Shown: piece by piece, positions 34,250-46,089 of the stretch | Numbering within the stretch: position 1 is the stretch's first letter | Layout of the letters: each line of letters starts with the position of its first letter | Assembly: GCA_019096195.1 (NCBI GenBank) | Contig: JAGTXK010000136.1 | Location: 62,001-126,000 of the forward strand | From: Boletus sp. NGJ | Lineage: Eukaryota; Basidiomycota; Agaricomycetes; Boletales; Boletaceae | Length of the DNA: 64,000 bases | Direction: 5' to 3' | Notes under the pieces: generated by a model | What the model was told of the DNA's origin: nothing | Seen by the model: only the letters and a program-made list of their open reading frames with translations | Databases searched by the model: none | Program-made: the position numbers and the translations under genes

Positions 34250-35521
34250 TTGCACCAGTCGGTGCTCCGGTACAACCTCTGGCGTCAGAAGTTCGTGGTA
34301 GACCCAGAAGCGGCTGGACCACTGCCCCCAATCGAGGTTCCTCACATGGACCCCCCCACTCTAGACCCCTCCATGCTGGCCTCCCTGAGCCACACCATTC
34401 GGGTCAACATGCCATCTCCCACGAGAACACCCTGGGTCCAGCCTCAACTCCTGTCACAGGCCCCTCCACCATCCTGCCCCCTGCCATCCCTGCCATCGCC
34501 CTCCTCCCACCCGAATTCATCTGGGCTCCCGAGGGCACCAGCTCGTGGATTCCCTCCCACTTCCCCCCGGATTGGGAAGAGTCTGGCCTCTAAGCCAGAA
34601 CATTACGATGGCAACAAAGAAAAATTCATGCAGTGGTGGCACACAATGACTCTCTACCTCAGCGGCTTCAAGATGGAGCCGACCGACCACCAAAAAATCT
34701 TAATCATGCTCTTGTACATGTGTGGTGAAAACACGGCTGGCCGCTTCTCTGACCTGCTCTCTGAGGGCAATGCCTATGCCCTCGTAAGCTTCAAATTCTT
34801 CACTGACAAGTTGAAGAAGACATTCCAACCCGCCGGCCTTGCCAGGCAAGCCGAACAGAAACTCTTTTCCCTCTGGCAAGGGAAAGACGCTGTTGAGGAC
34901 TACTTTACTTGGCTATATCAATTGGCAATCAAGGCCAAATTCGACGTGCAGATCAATGGACGCACAATCATCAATCAAATACGCCACCAGGTGCGGAACG
35001 AGCTGGTGGAGTATGTCGAGAGATACAAGCCTGATCTCATCGACTTGACTGACGTTCGTGAGTGGGAACAGGCCCTCATGCAGGCAGAAGAAGTGCTTGG
35101 CGCCATCGCAGAGCACAAAAAGGCCACTTCCATTTATGTGATGGGTCCAACCTACAACCTGCAATTCATGCCTTGCCCCCGCTATGCCCTGCCACCAACT
35201 ACTCCTTCCCCCTCAGCGCCTGCTTCATGCCCACACCCTCAGCAAACCGGGACATTCCCTGGACAAGGCGCTCCTATGGAGCTCGACAAGGCACGTGCAG
35301 CCAGCCTATGCAGAAAGTGCAGAAAGCTGTGGCCCTGTGCAGACCACCCCCCCCGCCCTCGCCCGCAAGCGAGGAGTATTACCATCAACGGACAAGAGGT
35401 GTCCCCAGACATGTTTGCGGCCATTAGGGCCATGATGAACTCAGCAGAAGCTTCTCAGGAGGAGCTGGTAGAATACATGTCTAATGTAAAGAATGATCCG
35501 GGTTTTCAACCTGTACAGTAG
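34250..35521 (+). pseudogene. gag region of gypsy element 2
   Basis: Counterpart of the gag region of element 1: IGKSLASKPEHYDGNKEKFM, a capsid-like helical part, and the CRKCRKLWPC knuckle near its end. Further proline-rich gag sequence lies upstream from about 33,790. Confidence 0.8.
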
Positions 35522-35759
35522 ATACCAGTTGCCCTGCTGTACAAACTAAGTCATTGTCAAAGAATCAATTTGCCGTTCTAGACCTTAACAAGACTGAAGT
35601 TGAGAACTAAGTGAACCTCCCTGGCACACCACCGGTAAAGAGTGTGACGATTCTACCCTGAAGAGTAAAGTTCGCGCCATCCATAAAGTTGGATGACAGA
35701 CCAAATGACGTGGACACAATACCCCGCAAACATCCAAAAGAAGCATGAAAGGAAGAGAC

Positions 35760-38700
35760 ATCCTCTCATTCCTGGTTGAACACATTGGACCCTTGGTCTA
35801 TACGTTGGATGAAGGCTCAGGTGGAGAACACGGATGTAGAGCGAAGCATCCACCACCTTAAGTCCTTCGCCCATGACATCAGGATGATCGAAGTGTCTTG
35901 GGACCTCATGCAGGACCTCCAATGGCTCTCCAACGAGGATGTGTACTGGATTCTTCATGACCTGCAGCACGCGCTTAAGTTTCGGAAAGCATTCCCCTAA
36001 ATGGCCAAATGAAACTCGCTAGAGATCCCCATCAGAGTAACCCTCACAAATCATCAGACTGCTGACGTCAAGGCACTGATTGACTCGGGTTGCATGGGAT
36101 CCTCTATACACGAGGACTTCATAGCTAAAAAGGGGGTACCTACTCATTCTCTCCCCCGTCCTCTCACCATGTACAATGCCAACGGCACACCAAATGCCGG
36201 AGGCAAAGTAGAGAAGTTCGTGATACTCAAGCTCCAAGTCCAGGATCACAAGGAACAGTTGGCCCTCGCCATAACAAACCTCGGGCCCAACACAATGTTC
36301 CTCAGACACGATTGGCTGAAAATGTACAACCCAGCCATCAATTGGAAAACAGGTAGAATCTCCTTCCACTGTAAAGGAGACCACGTCATGAACAATGTAG
36401 ATGAAGAGGAGGACGAAATGGATGTAGACTACATGCCCTCCCAGGGTGACTGCCTGTTTGAACTCGATGTAGTAGAGTACCTGAGCAATCGAAATGTCAC
36501 CACGGAAGTAGCAATTAAGGACTATGTCCAAAAGAAAAAGAAAACCTTTGAGGAAGCCACTCCGAAATACGTCCATGAATTTAAGGACGTCTTCGACAAA
36601 GAGAGTTTTGACATGCTACCCCCAAGACGCCCTTGGGACCATGCCATCGAACTCCTCCCAGGAAACCACGAGGTAGACTGCAAGGTTTACCCGCTGAACC
36701 CCGGCGAACAAAAAGAACTCAACACCTTCCTCGAGGAGAACCTTAAATCTGGGAGGATACGACCCTCCAAATCTCCCTTCGCTTCGGCGTGCTTCTTCAT
36801 CAAGAAAAAAGACGGACGCCTCTGCCCCATACAGGATTACCGTAAGCTAAATGCAGTAACAAAAAGAAACCGATACCCTCTCCCACTCATCAACAAACTG
36901 GTCGACAAGCTTAAATTGGCCATGTACTACACTAAGTTCAATGTGAGGTGGGGGTACAACAATGTATGGATGGCCAAAGGAGACAAATGGAAGGCAGCCT
37001 TCCGAACCAACCGTGGTCTATTCGAGCCACTCGTGATGTTCTTTGGACTCACCAATTCTCCAGCAATGTTTCAAACCATGATGAACATGCTGTTCAAGAA
37101 TTTGGTGGACCGAGGCGTGGTGGTCATCTACATAGACGATATCATGATATTCACGCAGACAATCGAAGAACACCGGAAGGTAGTACGAGAAGTGCTACAA
37201 ATCCTGAGGGATGCCCACCTCTACCTGCATCACAACAAATGCAACTTCGAAGTCCAAGAAACCGAATTCCTCGGGCTCATTGTCGCACAAGACAAGATAA
37301 AGATGGATGGAAAAAAGGTGGAAGCCATCAAAAGCTGGCCAGTCCCCACCTCGAAGAAAATGCTCAGAGGTTTTCTCAGATTCCTCAACTTCTACCGACG
37401 GTTCGTCAAGAACTTCACGATGATTGCGTGCCCCCTGAACGCGCTCATATCGGTGAAGAAAGACTTCAAGTGGACAACAGCCTGCCAAGAGGCCTTCCAA
37501 ACCCTCAAAAACACCATCTCCTCCACCCCAGTGCTGGCCATGCCAACCGACAATGACCCTTACCATATTGAAACCGACGGTTCAGACATTGGCATTGGCA
37601 CCATCCTCTCCCAACGACACAATGGTGTATGGCACCCCGTTGCCTTCATCTCCCATTCCCTCAATGATGCTGAGCAGAACTACCATGCAGCCAATCTGGA
37701 GATGCTCACCATTATGTTCGCTTTTAACGAGTGGCGACAATATCTCCTCAAGGCTGCCCACCCAATCGAGATCTGGACGGACCATAAGAACCTTGAGTTC
37801 TTCCGTAAGCCCCAAGATCTCACACGCCACCAGGCCAGATGGCAACAAGTACTACAAGAATATCATGTGGTAATCAGCCATCAATCCGGCAAAACTAACC
37901 CAGTGGATCCTCTGTCCAGGAGGCCAGACTTTGAAAAGGGGGTGACATCTGATAATACCATGCAGACCCTACTCCCAGACATGCTTTTTTCACCTCCTCC
38001 ATTGCCAACCTCCACCACAGTCTCCCTCAAAGCCGTCACACCAGCAAGCACACTCTCCAGGATCACGAAAATGCAGTACAAACTGGAGCAGTTTGCCAAA
38101 GATGTTCTGGAGAAGGAGAACTCACCCTGGACTCACAGAGATGGGCTCGTCCACTGGAAGTCGCTCGTGTATGTGCCAAATGACGCGAAACTTCGAGAGG
38201 ACATCCTCATTGCCAACCATGATCACCCGATCACCGGCCATCCTGGTATCTGGCGCACTCGCAACCTGATCATGAGCAAATATTACTGGCCATCCCTACG
38301 TAGAGATGTGGAGTTGTATGTAAAAGGCTGCGACACCTGCCAGAAGGTTAAAGCTAACACCTCGGCAATCCACACACTGCTCCACCCGAATGAGATCCCA
38401 TCATCCCCATGGGAGATCATCTCTGTAGATCTAATCAGCCCCCTCCCCCAATCTGACGGCAAGAACACCATCTTGGTCGTTGTTGATCGGTTCTCCAAAA
38501 TGATTCACCTCACGCCGGTGATGGACACCATCACATCACAAGGAGTCGTGATGGTCTTCCGTGACCAGATATTCAAACTCCACAGCGTCCCCCACAAGGT
38601 GATCTCAGATAGGGGAACCCAATTCGTGTCATCGTTCATGTGCGACCTCTACTCCCTCCTCAGCATTGAAGCCAACCCGTCTACGGCCTACCATCCCCAA

Positions 38701-38797
38701 ACCAATGGCCAGACGGAATGTGTCAACCGAGAGGTCGAGAAGTACCTACGTATCTATGTAAATCATCACCAAACCGACTGGGCAGAGTGGCTACCAC
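35760..38797 (+). pseudogene. pol of gypsy element 2, part left of the hAT insertion
   Basis: Protease, reverse transcriptase (YIDDIMIF), RNase H and most of integrase are recognisable by comparison with element 1, at roughly 80-85 percent residue identity. It ends where the hAT transposon begins. Treated as a fossil. Confidence 0.85.
38790..38797 (+). repeat. 8-bp target duplication (left) of the hAT element
   Basis: GCTACCAC, repeated exactly at 42,623-42,630. Eight base pairs is the target duplication length of the hAT superfamily. Confidence 0.92.
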
Positions 38798-41700
38798 TAG
38801 TGTTTGAAGGTCCAGTCCCAGGACCAGTCAAGGACCAGGGACTGGACTGGACTGGACCAATTTAGGACTGGACTGCAGTCCCAGTCCTTGCTCATTTCAA
38901 AAAATTGCAGTCCCAGTCCTATGATTTCTCATCAGACTTGAGGACCGATACAGACCAGTCCAGACCGGTCCTCGTACGACATACACAACATAGCATAATC
39001 TAAGTATCAACCAACTCAATGTCCTTATCATGACCCCCTGCCTCCTCATCCAGATCATGTAGCTCCTTGAAATCTTGCAATATAACCTCTTCGACATCAC
39101 GTGTGTTGGCATGTGTATGGTCAAAGATAGAATGGCACCAGGAATGCTTAAGTATTTGTAGTTCTTCAAATCTCTCTGATCCCAGGCGGGAACAACGGTC
39201 AGTCGCAATCTCTGCACCTGCTGAAAACAATCGTTCACATGGTACTGAAGATGCAGGAATGGCAGAGATATCCTTGGAAACACGTGCAAGAGTTGGGTAT
39301 GTCACTGTGTGGTTCTTATCGTTGACATTAGTATGTGATAGCAAAGAGACCAAGAAACTCACCACCCACCACTCGACCACATCTGTCTCCTTTGTGACAT
39401 TGTCAACAATTGTGAGATATTGGCGTAGCTCAGCAGCCCATCCGATTGATTGATTATTCTCTTGCTGGGCCTTTTCAACCAACTCATGTCGGTGACAATC
39501 AAATTCGGACTCTAGCGTAGCGTTGGGTTTGGGCTGCAATGACACTGAAGTGGGCTTGGATGGCATCTTAGCCTGTGTTTCTTTCCAATACTCTTGAAGG
39601 GTATTCTCGACGACTTGCAGTGCTTTGTCATACCAGTTTTTTGGCATGCACGTTTCCCTTTGCACATTCTTCTTCTTGCTCATTTACTCCTCCCCACACC
39701 ATTTCGATGTAATGTAATTTGTAGTAAGGGTGTAGGACTAATGATCGTTAGTGAACGTTAGAATACACGTAGAATAAACATACCAAGGGCTAAGATATAC
39801 ACCGGCTTCTCGTCAAGCTTCGCGTAGTATTTTCTGATCTTCACAAGACCACTATCGATGGTGGCACGATACCGTTCGTACTTTGTGTCAGCTCTCTTCG
39901 ACTCCCATGTGCTCTGTAGCTCCTCAAGTGCAGGGATTGTGCACCAAAGAGTCGTGTGTTGCTTGGACAAAAAGTATTGCTGAATCTTGTTTGCTTCAGA
40001 AATGATTGTGTGTGTGTCATTGATAATCTCCCAGTAGCGAGCTCCGAGTAAGAAGGTGGTCCACGGGATGCGCTTCTCCACACAGCTGTTCCACCAAATT
40101 GTCATGATTGGGCCAAATAGTTCATCTGCGGACTTGATGAACAGGTTGATGGGTTGGCAAAGGCTGTATGACTGTGCCAACATGGTGTTGGCTGTGCCCC
40201 AATGCACGTTGCTATGGAGGGGGATCTTGAGTGGCGGGATGATGCCATATTTGGCTTGAAGCGACTTGAAGTACTCGAGCCATTGAGTCGAACATTGTAT
40301 CTGTACAATAAGGACATTCAAAGTCAGCAAAAGCAGGAAAAATAAGGATAAGAACGTACCTTGACAGCCAATGTGCAGACTGCAGCAATGGCATTCAGAG
40401 AGTCTTTGAGAATGTGGTTACCAGTGAGATCAGGATCGAACTCCCAGATACTAGCTGTAGTCTCCACACTTGAAATTCTTGTTATAGTAGACATGACGGC
40501 GATGATAGATAGATTAATGACATGGGCGAGACATGGTAGACGGTGGTATGTGGGGTCGAATGAAAATATGTTGCATTGGTGGAGGACTTGCTCGATTTTG
40601 TCACACATGGCATCATTGTTACTAGCATTGTCGGCAGTGATACAAAGTAGCTAGGGTGAGATGGTTCAGTTGAAACAATATAATATCAAAAGGGCTCGTA
40701 CACGCACCTTGCTTGACCCCTTCGAAACGATTCTGACTTGCTCACAAAGATCTACAAAGTAGCGGCCAATGTTGTCACCGGTGTGTGCTCCAACAATTCC
40801 ATGGAATGCAATGACTTCGGAGCATAGAGTCCATTTTGACGGTTCTGAGTTCAACCCAATTGTACCATTGATCCAGTGTGCTGTAATGCTGAGGAAAGCA
40901 GCCTTCGTCTGATCGACTGACCAAAGGTCCATTGTGGTTGAGATATGACTGGCAATATTTAACTTACACAAAAGCCAGTCAATGAGAGAGAAAAAGATGA
41001 TTGGGTTGACTTACCACTAGCTCGTCTTTGAGCTGCTTGAGAAAGGCCGCAAACGCATTGTGAATGAACATCTTGACATTGTGTCCTGATGGCAAGTCAG
41101 CGTTGGTAGACTTTGGTCACATCACCACAAGGCTATTCCTGAACAACGCCTTATCAACAACTGCAAGTGACTATCCACCTCATGGTTAGCTCGCGTTCTG
41201 AGCCGCATCGTCTTTCACCCACCTGGTCATCACAAACGACAAACTCTGCAACAGCCTTCAACACCTCTGTCCGTGAGAAGGTTTGCTCTACCCTCTTTGT
41301 CAACATTCCAGAAATACTTTGCTGGCCACTCTTTCCCTTCGCTTTCTGGGCTTCCAAAACTTTTGGCGGTATAGCAAGGTGATTTTCAAGGATATTTTTT
41401 TCTGCGCAATGTTTCTTATACAATTCGTAGTGGATTCGGATGTGTTGTCGACATGTGGAATTACCGCCAGTGAAGAAGGCTTTACGTCTACTGTGTTTCT
41501 GTACGAGTTTCTCATCATTCCTTTCAACGATCGTTGGTGAGTTCACAACATGCACGCATTAGTTTGTGTGTACTCACTTGCATATGGTACACCAGTGACC
41601 TGTCAGGGTTTCTGTCTCGGTTTCTGTCTCATCATTTGCGCGCACGAATGTGACTTTGGTAGTGTCAGAGAAGATAGTAAGTAAGTCCTTCATGCTGTCT

Positions 41701-42622
41701 TTCTTGACTACATGTATGACCGCCTCAGAGGCGTGATGTCTTTCTTTGAGGTTGTCCTTTTCTATATTAGACATGCTAACTGATGTTACAGCGGGCAATT
41801 ACATACCTCACTGTTGACCATCTCAAACTCGTGCCCAGGTGGGCTACTAGCCCTGTCCATGACCATCTCCGGCTCCATGGTCAAGTCTATCTGCTCCTCA
41901 ACTGACGATACACTCTTGTGTTTGTGTCTTTTCTCCTTTCTTCATTGTTTCCTTGAGCGAGCTGAATGAGCATTGGAGTGCTTGTCTGATTGCTCAGCCT
42001 TGAGGGAGCTCTCCCTTCCGTTGTCTGTTGATTCCATCTCACTCGTGCTTGACATGTATTTTCTTTTCTTGGATTTCACATTGTGGGGAAGCGCTGCTTT
42101 TGACTTGGGCGGTCAAGAGTGCGTACTGTTTTTTCTTGGCTGACCAGTGTTTTCTTGGACCTTCACAGTGGGAACTCTCTGTTGGGTTGATTTCCGTGTT
42201 TCTGACATTGCCAAATGATGGCAGATGCATGGCAGGAAGAAAATGACACAAGACTTATGGGTATGATGGCGCATGGATGTTGGGCTACTTTTGATGGATA
42301 TGGTAGATGGTAGTTTTAAAATACAGGCATTGAGCTATGGTGGATAGACTTATATACTCCATTCCATGCATGATACACATTGTAAGCTGTGGTTTGGGGC
42401 ACACTGCATTAATATTGTTGCTGTTTCACAGGAATAAATCATCTACTTGAGGGCAGTTTTTCATTTTGGGACCGGTCCTTTCTCTAGCTAGGACCGCACA
42501 GGACTGGTCCTTATCAGTCCTGGTCCGGTCCCAACACATTGTGGTCACCAAAAGGACCGGCCCTGGTCCAGTCCTTCCAAAAATGGACACAGGACCGGAC
42601 TGGACTGGACCTTAGAACACTA
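38798..42622. mobile_element. hAT DNA transposon inserted in gypsy element 2
   Basis: 3,825 bp. The ends form a terminal inverted repeat: TAGTGTTTGAAGGTCCAGTCC at the left and, on the other strand, TAGTGTTCTAAGGTCCAGTCC at the right. Both ends are followed by many copies of GGACTGG/GGACCGG-type motifs, subterminal binding-site-like repeats typical of hAT elements. It is flanked by the exact 8-bp duplication GCTACCAC. It encodes a transposase on the minus strand. Because the target duplication is perfect, the insertion is younger than the decay of its host element. Confidence 0.93.
39000..42055 (-). CDS. hAT transposase (multi-exon, possibly defective)
   Basis: Minus-strand gene with about six exons. 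A candidate start is at 42,055 (MSSTSEMESTDNGRESS), but one in-frame TGA follows within 40 codons, so the true start may be later. An N-terminal BED-like zinc finger is split over two exons (HWCTICK at about 41,575 and STCRQHIRIHYELYKKHC at about 41,410-41,460). The RNase H-like core follows: TTMDLWSVDQTKAAFLSITA, ITADNASNNDAM (DNASNN), HRLPCLAHVINLS and STQWLEYFKSLQAKYGI. The C-terminal hAT dimerisation domain is full: YPTLARVSKDISAIPASSVP followed by CERLFSAGAEI and then ERFEELQILKHSW. The last ORF (39,000-39,683) is uninterrupted. Whether it is active cannot be decided by reading. Confidence 0.85.
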
Positions 42623-42660
42623 GCTACCACTAGCCGAATTCACCCACAACTCCCAGACTA

Positions 42661-43749
42661 TGAAACAATCACAGATTATACCACCTATTTATTAGCACCC
42701 CTACCTACACTTTCGCACTACCCATAGACAATACACTCACCCATCCCCACCAACCTCCATCCTAGCCTTACCTACGCATACACCTAGAGTAGTCACTCAT
42801 CGTATCCCCCCCCATACGACACACCACACGACCGCATACACCCACGTACGCTTTTACTAGCAGTACCCTTGCCATAGCCACTTCACTATGACACCAAGTA
42901 GCCTCACGGCTAAACCCCCAGCCTCACGGCCACAAGCAAGGCCCGCACGCCTATAAACTATGCCTCCCCCTCGTGGATCTACCTGATGCAGCGCTCAGTA
43001 GCCACATCACGTGACATAACGCCGTACGATGACAATAACCCCTTGTCATGTATACGCTCGTTACACGCACGACCCCCATAGACAGTACCTGACGCAGAGC
43101 TCGGTACGCTACACAAGTACTAATCAGGAGCCCACCCCCAGATCCCCAACTCCCCGCCTAACCCCCGATCCCTGGCCCATGCCATAGATCACTCCCGACG
43201 CCACCCCACGATGCTGTCATCAAGTACTAATCAAGCTCACGCTAGATTAACCCAAGTACTGATCAGGCGAATGTCAGATCCTAACCCCTAGACAAGACCT
43301 GATCTATCACCCGATACGATCCCATCTCAATACCAGATCTAACGATCACCCTATGCAATGCCTCACACATCACTCTTTCATCTCGCCTCTTGCTTCCATT
43401 TCTATCTATTAGTTCCCCCTTAGATATATCACACGTAGCCACGCCTAGAGCGCTCCGGACTACCTTTCACTTACATGCGTACACCACGCGCATCTCATTC
43501 CATCGTTTCTCCCTTTTGCCATTGGACACTGACATTTCCCATTCCTGTGATGTCATACCCAGTACCCTACGACGTCATAGCATAGCACGGTCCGTGCGCC
43601 ACTATCGGTAGTATATAAGTAGCCGGTAGAGTACCATGTTTCGCCTAGCCTTGAAATTGCCCTTCTCTCTGTCGCACATTGCTTTAGTTAGCAACGCTTC
43701 AGATATTGGGTTTAGGTTTCTTTCTTCTGTTCGTTGCAAGTTCCTTTTA
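42661..43749 (+). mobile_element. Solo LTR inserted in gypsy element 2
   Basis: 1,089 bp between two copies of GACTA (42,656-42,660 and 43,750-43,754). Starts TGAAACAATC. It has no coding sequence, is rich in short CCCC and TACGCA tracts, and carries a TATA-like GTATATAAGTAGCC near 43,611 followed by a transcribed-leader-like part. Pol sequence of element 2 resumes immediately after it. Family unknown; inferred to be an LTR from size, 5-bp duplication and promoter layout. Confidence 0.75.
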
Positions 43750-43754
43750 GACTA

Positions 43755-44587
43755 CCAGCGCAACCAGCATCTCGCCCTTCCTGCTCAACTATGGGCAGCA
43801 ACCACTCATACCCAATAAATGAGTGGAAGTGCGAAACAAATCCACCACCTCCTTCGCCGAAACAATGAAAGCGCATCACAACTCGGCAAAGGATGCACTA
43901 GAGAAGGCAGCACAGGCAATGAAAAGATCTCACGACAAATGTGCCTCCCCCGCCATCGAATACACCGTGGGTCAACAGGTCCTACTTGAGGGGACTCACA
44001 TTCAGACTGATCAACCAATGAAGAAGTTTGATGACAAGCGACATGGGCTGTTCCAAGTGAAATGAAAGGTAGGCAAAGCCTTCTACGAGCTCGACCTCCT
44101 GAAGACGTGGAAAGGAATCCATCCCATCTTCCACGAGTCACTCCTCATGGCCTACCACCCCAGCACATCTCCCTCCCAGATGAAACTGAAGCTGCCGCCC
44201 CTGGTTATCATCCAACAACAAGAAGAGTACAAGGTGGAACATGTCACCGACTCACGTAAGCGACGCGGTAAGACGGAGTACCTAGTACAATGGAAGGGGT
44301 ACCCCCACAAAGAGCGCATCTGGGAACTCAAAAAGAACGTCTCAAACGCCCCACAGGTGATCGAGAAGTTCCACCATGAGAACCCCACCACCATCCGCAC
44401 CCTCATGGATGGCGAATGCGACTGCCCAATATGCGCCTTCCCCGGTACCCCCCTATTTGACAACCCTTCCTTCTGCTCATACACGGCCTCCCTCAACCAT
44501 CTCCCCGACCACCTCTTCGAGATCCCCAACCCCCACAGCGACGTTAAACTCACTGGTATCATTGTTGACTGGGAGTTTGATGGCTAA
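43755..44587 (+). pseudogene. pol of gypsy element 2, part right of the insertions
   Basis: End of integrase and the chromodomain (YKVEHVTDSRKRRGKTEYLV, then QWKGYP), followed by the C-terminal tail shared with element 1 (DVKLTGIIVDWEFDG). Treated as a fossil. Confidence 0.85.
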
Positions 44588-44607
44588 AAAGGGGGTAATA
44601 AAATGAC

Positions 44608-44946
44608 TGACATTTTTACCTAAGTTTATTGTAGTTAGCTAAGACTCAGTGATCCCACAAACACTTACATAGTTACCTCATACCTAGACCTTACGTCTAG
44701 ACCCTACGTCACACATTAGTCAGACTACATCATAACCCTATACCCATAGAACAGTCTAGATCCCACTACGTCACCGTATGTCATATGGAACATTCTAGTA
44801 GCCTCCATACTGGCCCTAAACCAAGGACCGTAGATAGTATATAAGTAGCGTAGTAACACCTGTATTCGGTAGTCTTGGAATTCCTTTTCTCTCTCTTGGA
44901 TAGTGCACTTAGCGCCCCTTGAGATATTAAGGCTCTTCTCCTTTCA
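44608..44946 (+). repeat. 3' LTR of gypsy element 2
   Basis: 339 bp, the partner of 32,930-33,268, with the same start, end and TATA-like box. Confidence 0.9.
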
Positions 44947-46089
44947 ATGTGCTAGCGAACCATAGCACTTCAAGTTGCAGCCTCTGGACTTGTGCCAGTG
45001 GTTGGAGCTTGCAGAGTTTTCCAGAGTTCGCCAGGGACCCACACCTTCCAACAGTCCTCTCCATTGACAATGGCACATTGGTGAGACCTTATAATGATCT
45101 GGAGCATTGTTAACGACCATGTTACGCCTTGAAATTTTCTCTCTCTTTGTGGCTTGTCATTTGCAAGGCGATGTCTGATGACATAGAAAACCCGTCAAAA
45201 CTCATTCTTCAACCTTTGGCAATAGGTGGTTAATTTCTCTGTTCCAGTCAACCTGTTGGTCTTTTCCTCATTCTACCAGCATTCCAGAGTGATCTCTCTT
45301 TGCATTAACCCGCATATATGCGGGAGAAATGTCATGACCCCTAGGCTGAGGAACCATCATGCTACATGTGATTTACATACATCTGACCTAGATAAACATT
45401 GCAAGTTCCCCCAAGAATGTTGACCAATGTTCACGTAACTCTGGGCAGCCAGCATCACTCCCAATGCATTCCAGATGTTAACTACAAATACAGTGGGACT
45501 TTCAGCGATCAACTGATCAATGTGCTATATCCACAGCTCGCAGAGTGGGTGCATTGGGTTTGCAAAGGTTTAGCACATAGGTAGATCTGACAGCATCAGT
45601 TGAAGGTGACCCATATCGTTTGATCTCAGGAGTCCATGAAGCAGCCTAATCTTGCTGGGTGGGGGGCTAGACATTCCTGCAAAATTGGTACAGGTACTCC
45701 GTCCCCTACCACCAGGGACTTCTGGATTGTGCATCAATATTCAATCACATGGGAGACTTGGAGTGTGCATTTTGGAGCAGATGTTATCTTGTCAGAGAGA
45801 TAGATCCCCAGCTGGCGCTTCTTTGTCTGCTTTAGAGTCTGGCTTGCATTGCGAGCAGTGTGCATTGCTGGCACATCCAAGTCTCACATCTGCTACCAGC
45901 AAGGTTTTCAGTTGGGGGACTGACTTTTGTGGGGGTTTTTCTTTTCTTTGTCCACTCTAGTTGAGTTCACATGGGTTGGATCATGGATGGCTGCATCAGG
46001 CTTACCTGCCATATCACCAGAAGGCACCAGTCATCTAGATATCCAACCATTTGGATGGGTCATCGATATCCATCGATCCATAGAAGACA
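44947..46089. other. Unassigned stretch between gypsy element 2 and the KDZ transposon
   Basis: About 1.1 kb with only short unsupported frames (such as 45,652-45,960). A short segment near 45,120-45,190 (ATGTTACGCCTTGAAATTTTC, TTTGTGGCTTGTCATT) resembles LTR leader sequence. Probably decayed mobile DNA. Confidence 0.35.

Larger units (their letters stand above)
32930..44946 (+). mobile_element. Ty3/gypsy LTR retrotransposon 2, older, with nested insertions
   Basis: Same family as element 1 but plus strand. LTRs are 32,930-33,268 and 44,608-44,946 (339 bp each, TGACATTTTTACC...CTTTCA). It encloses a hAT transposon (38,798-42,622) and a solo LTR (42,661-43,749), so its own DNA is about 7.1 kb. 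By eye the LTRs differ at about 6 percent, all transitions, so it is clearly older than element 1. It is broken: two large insertions and a handful of smaller breaks. No convincing target duplication is seen at its outer ends. Confidence 0.92.

Noticed and set aside
45652-45960. 102-codon frame near the KDZ left arm
   Set aside because: No codon-use or domain support; many frames of this length occur by chance in this GC range.
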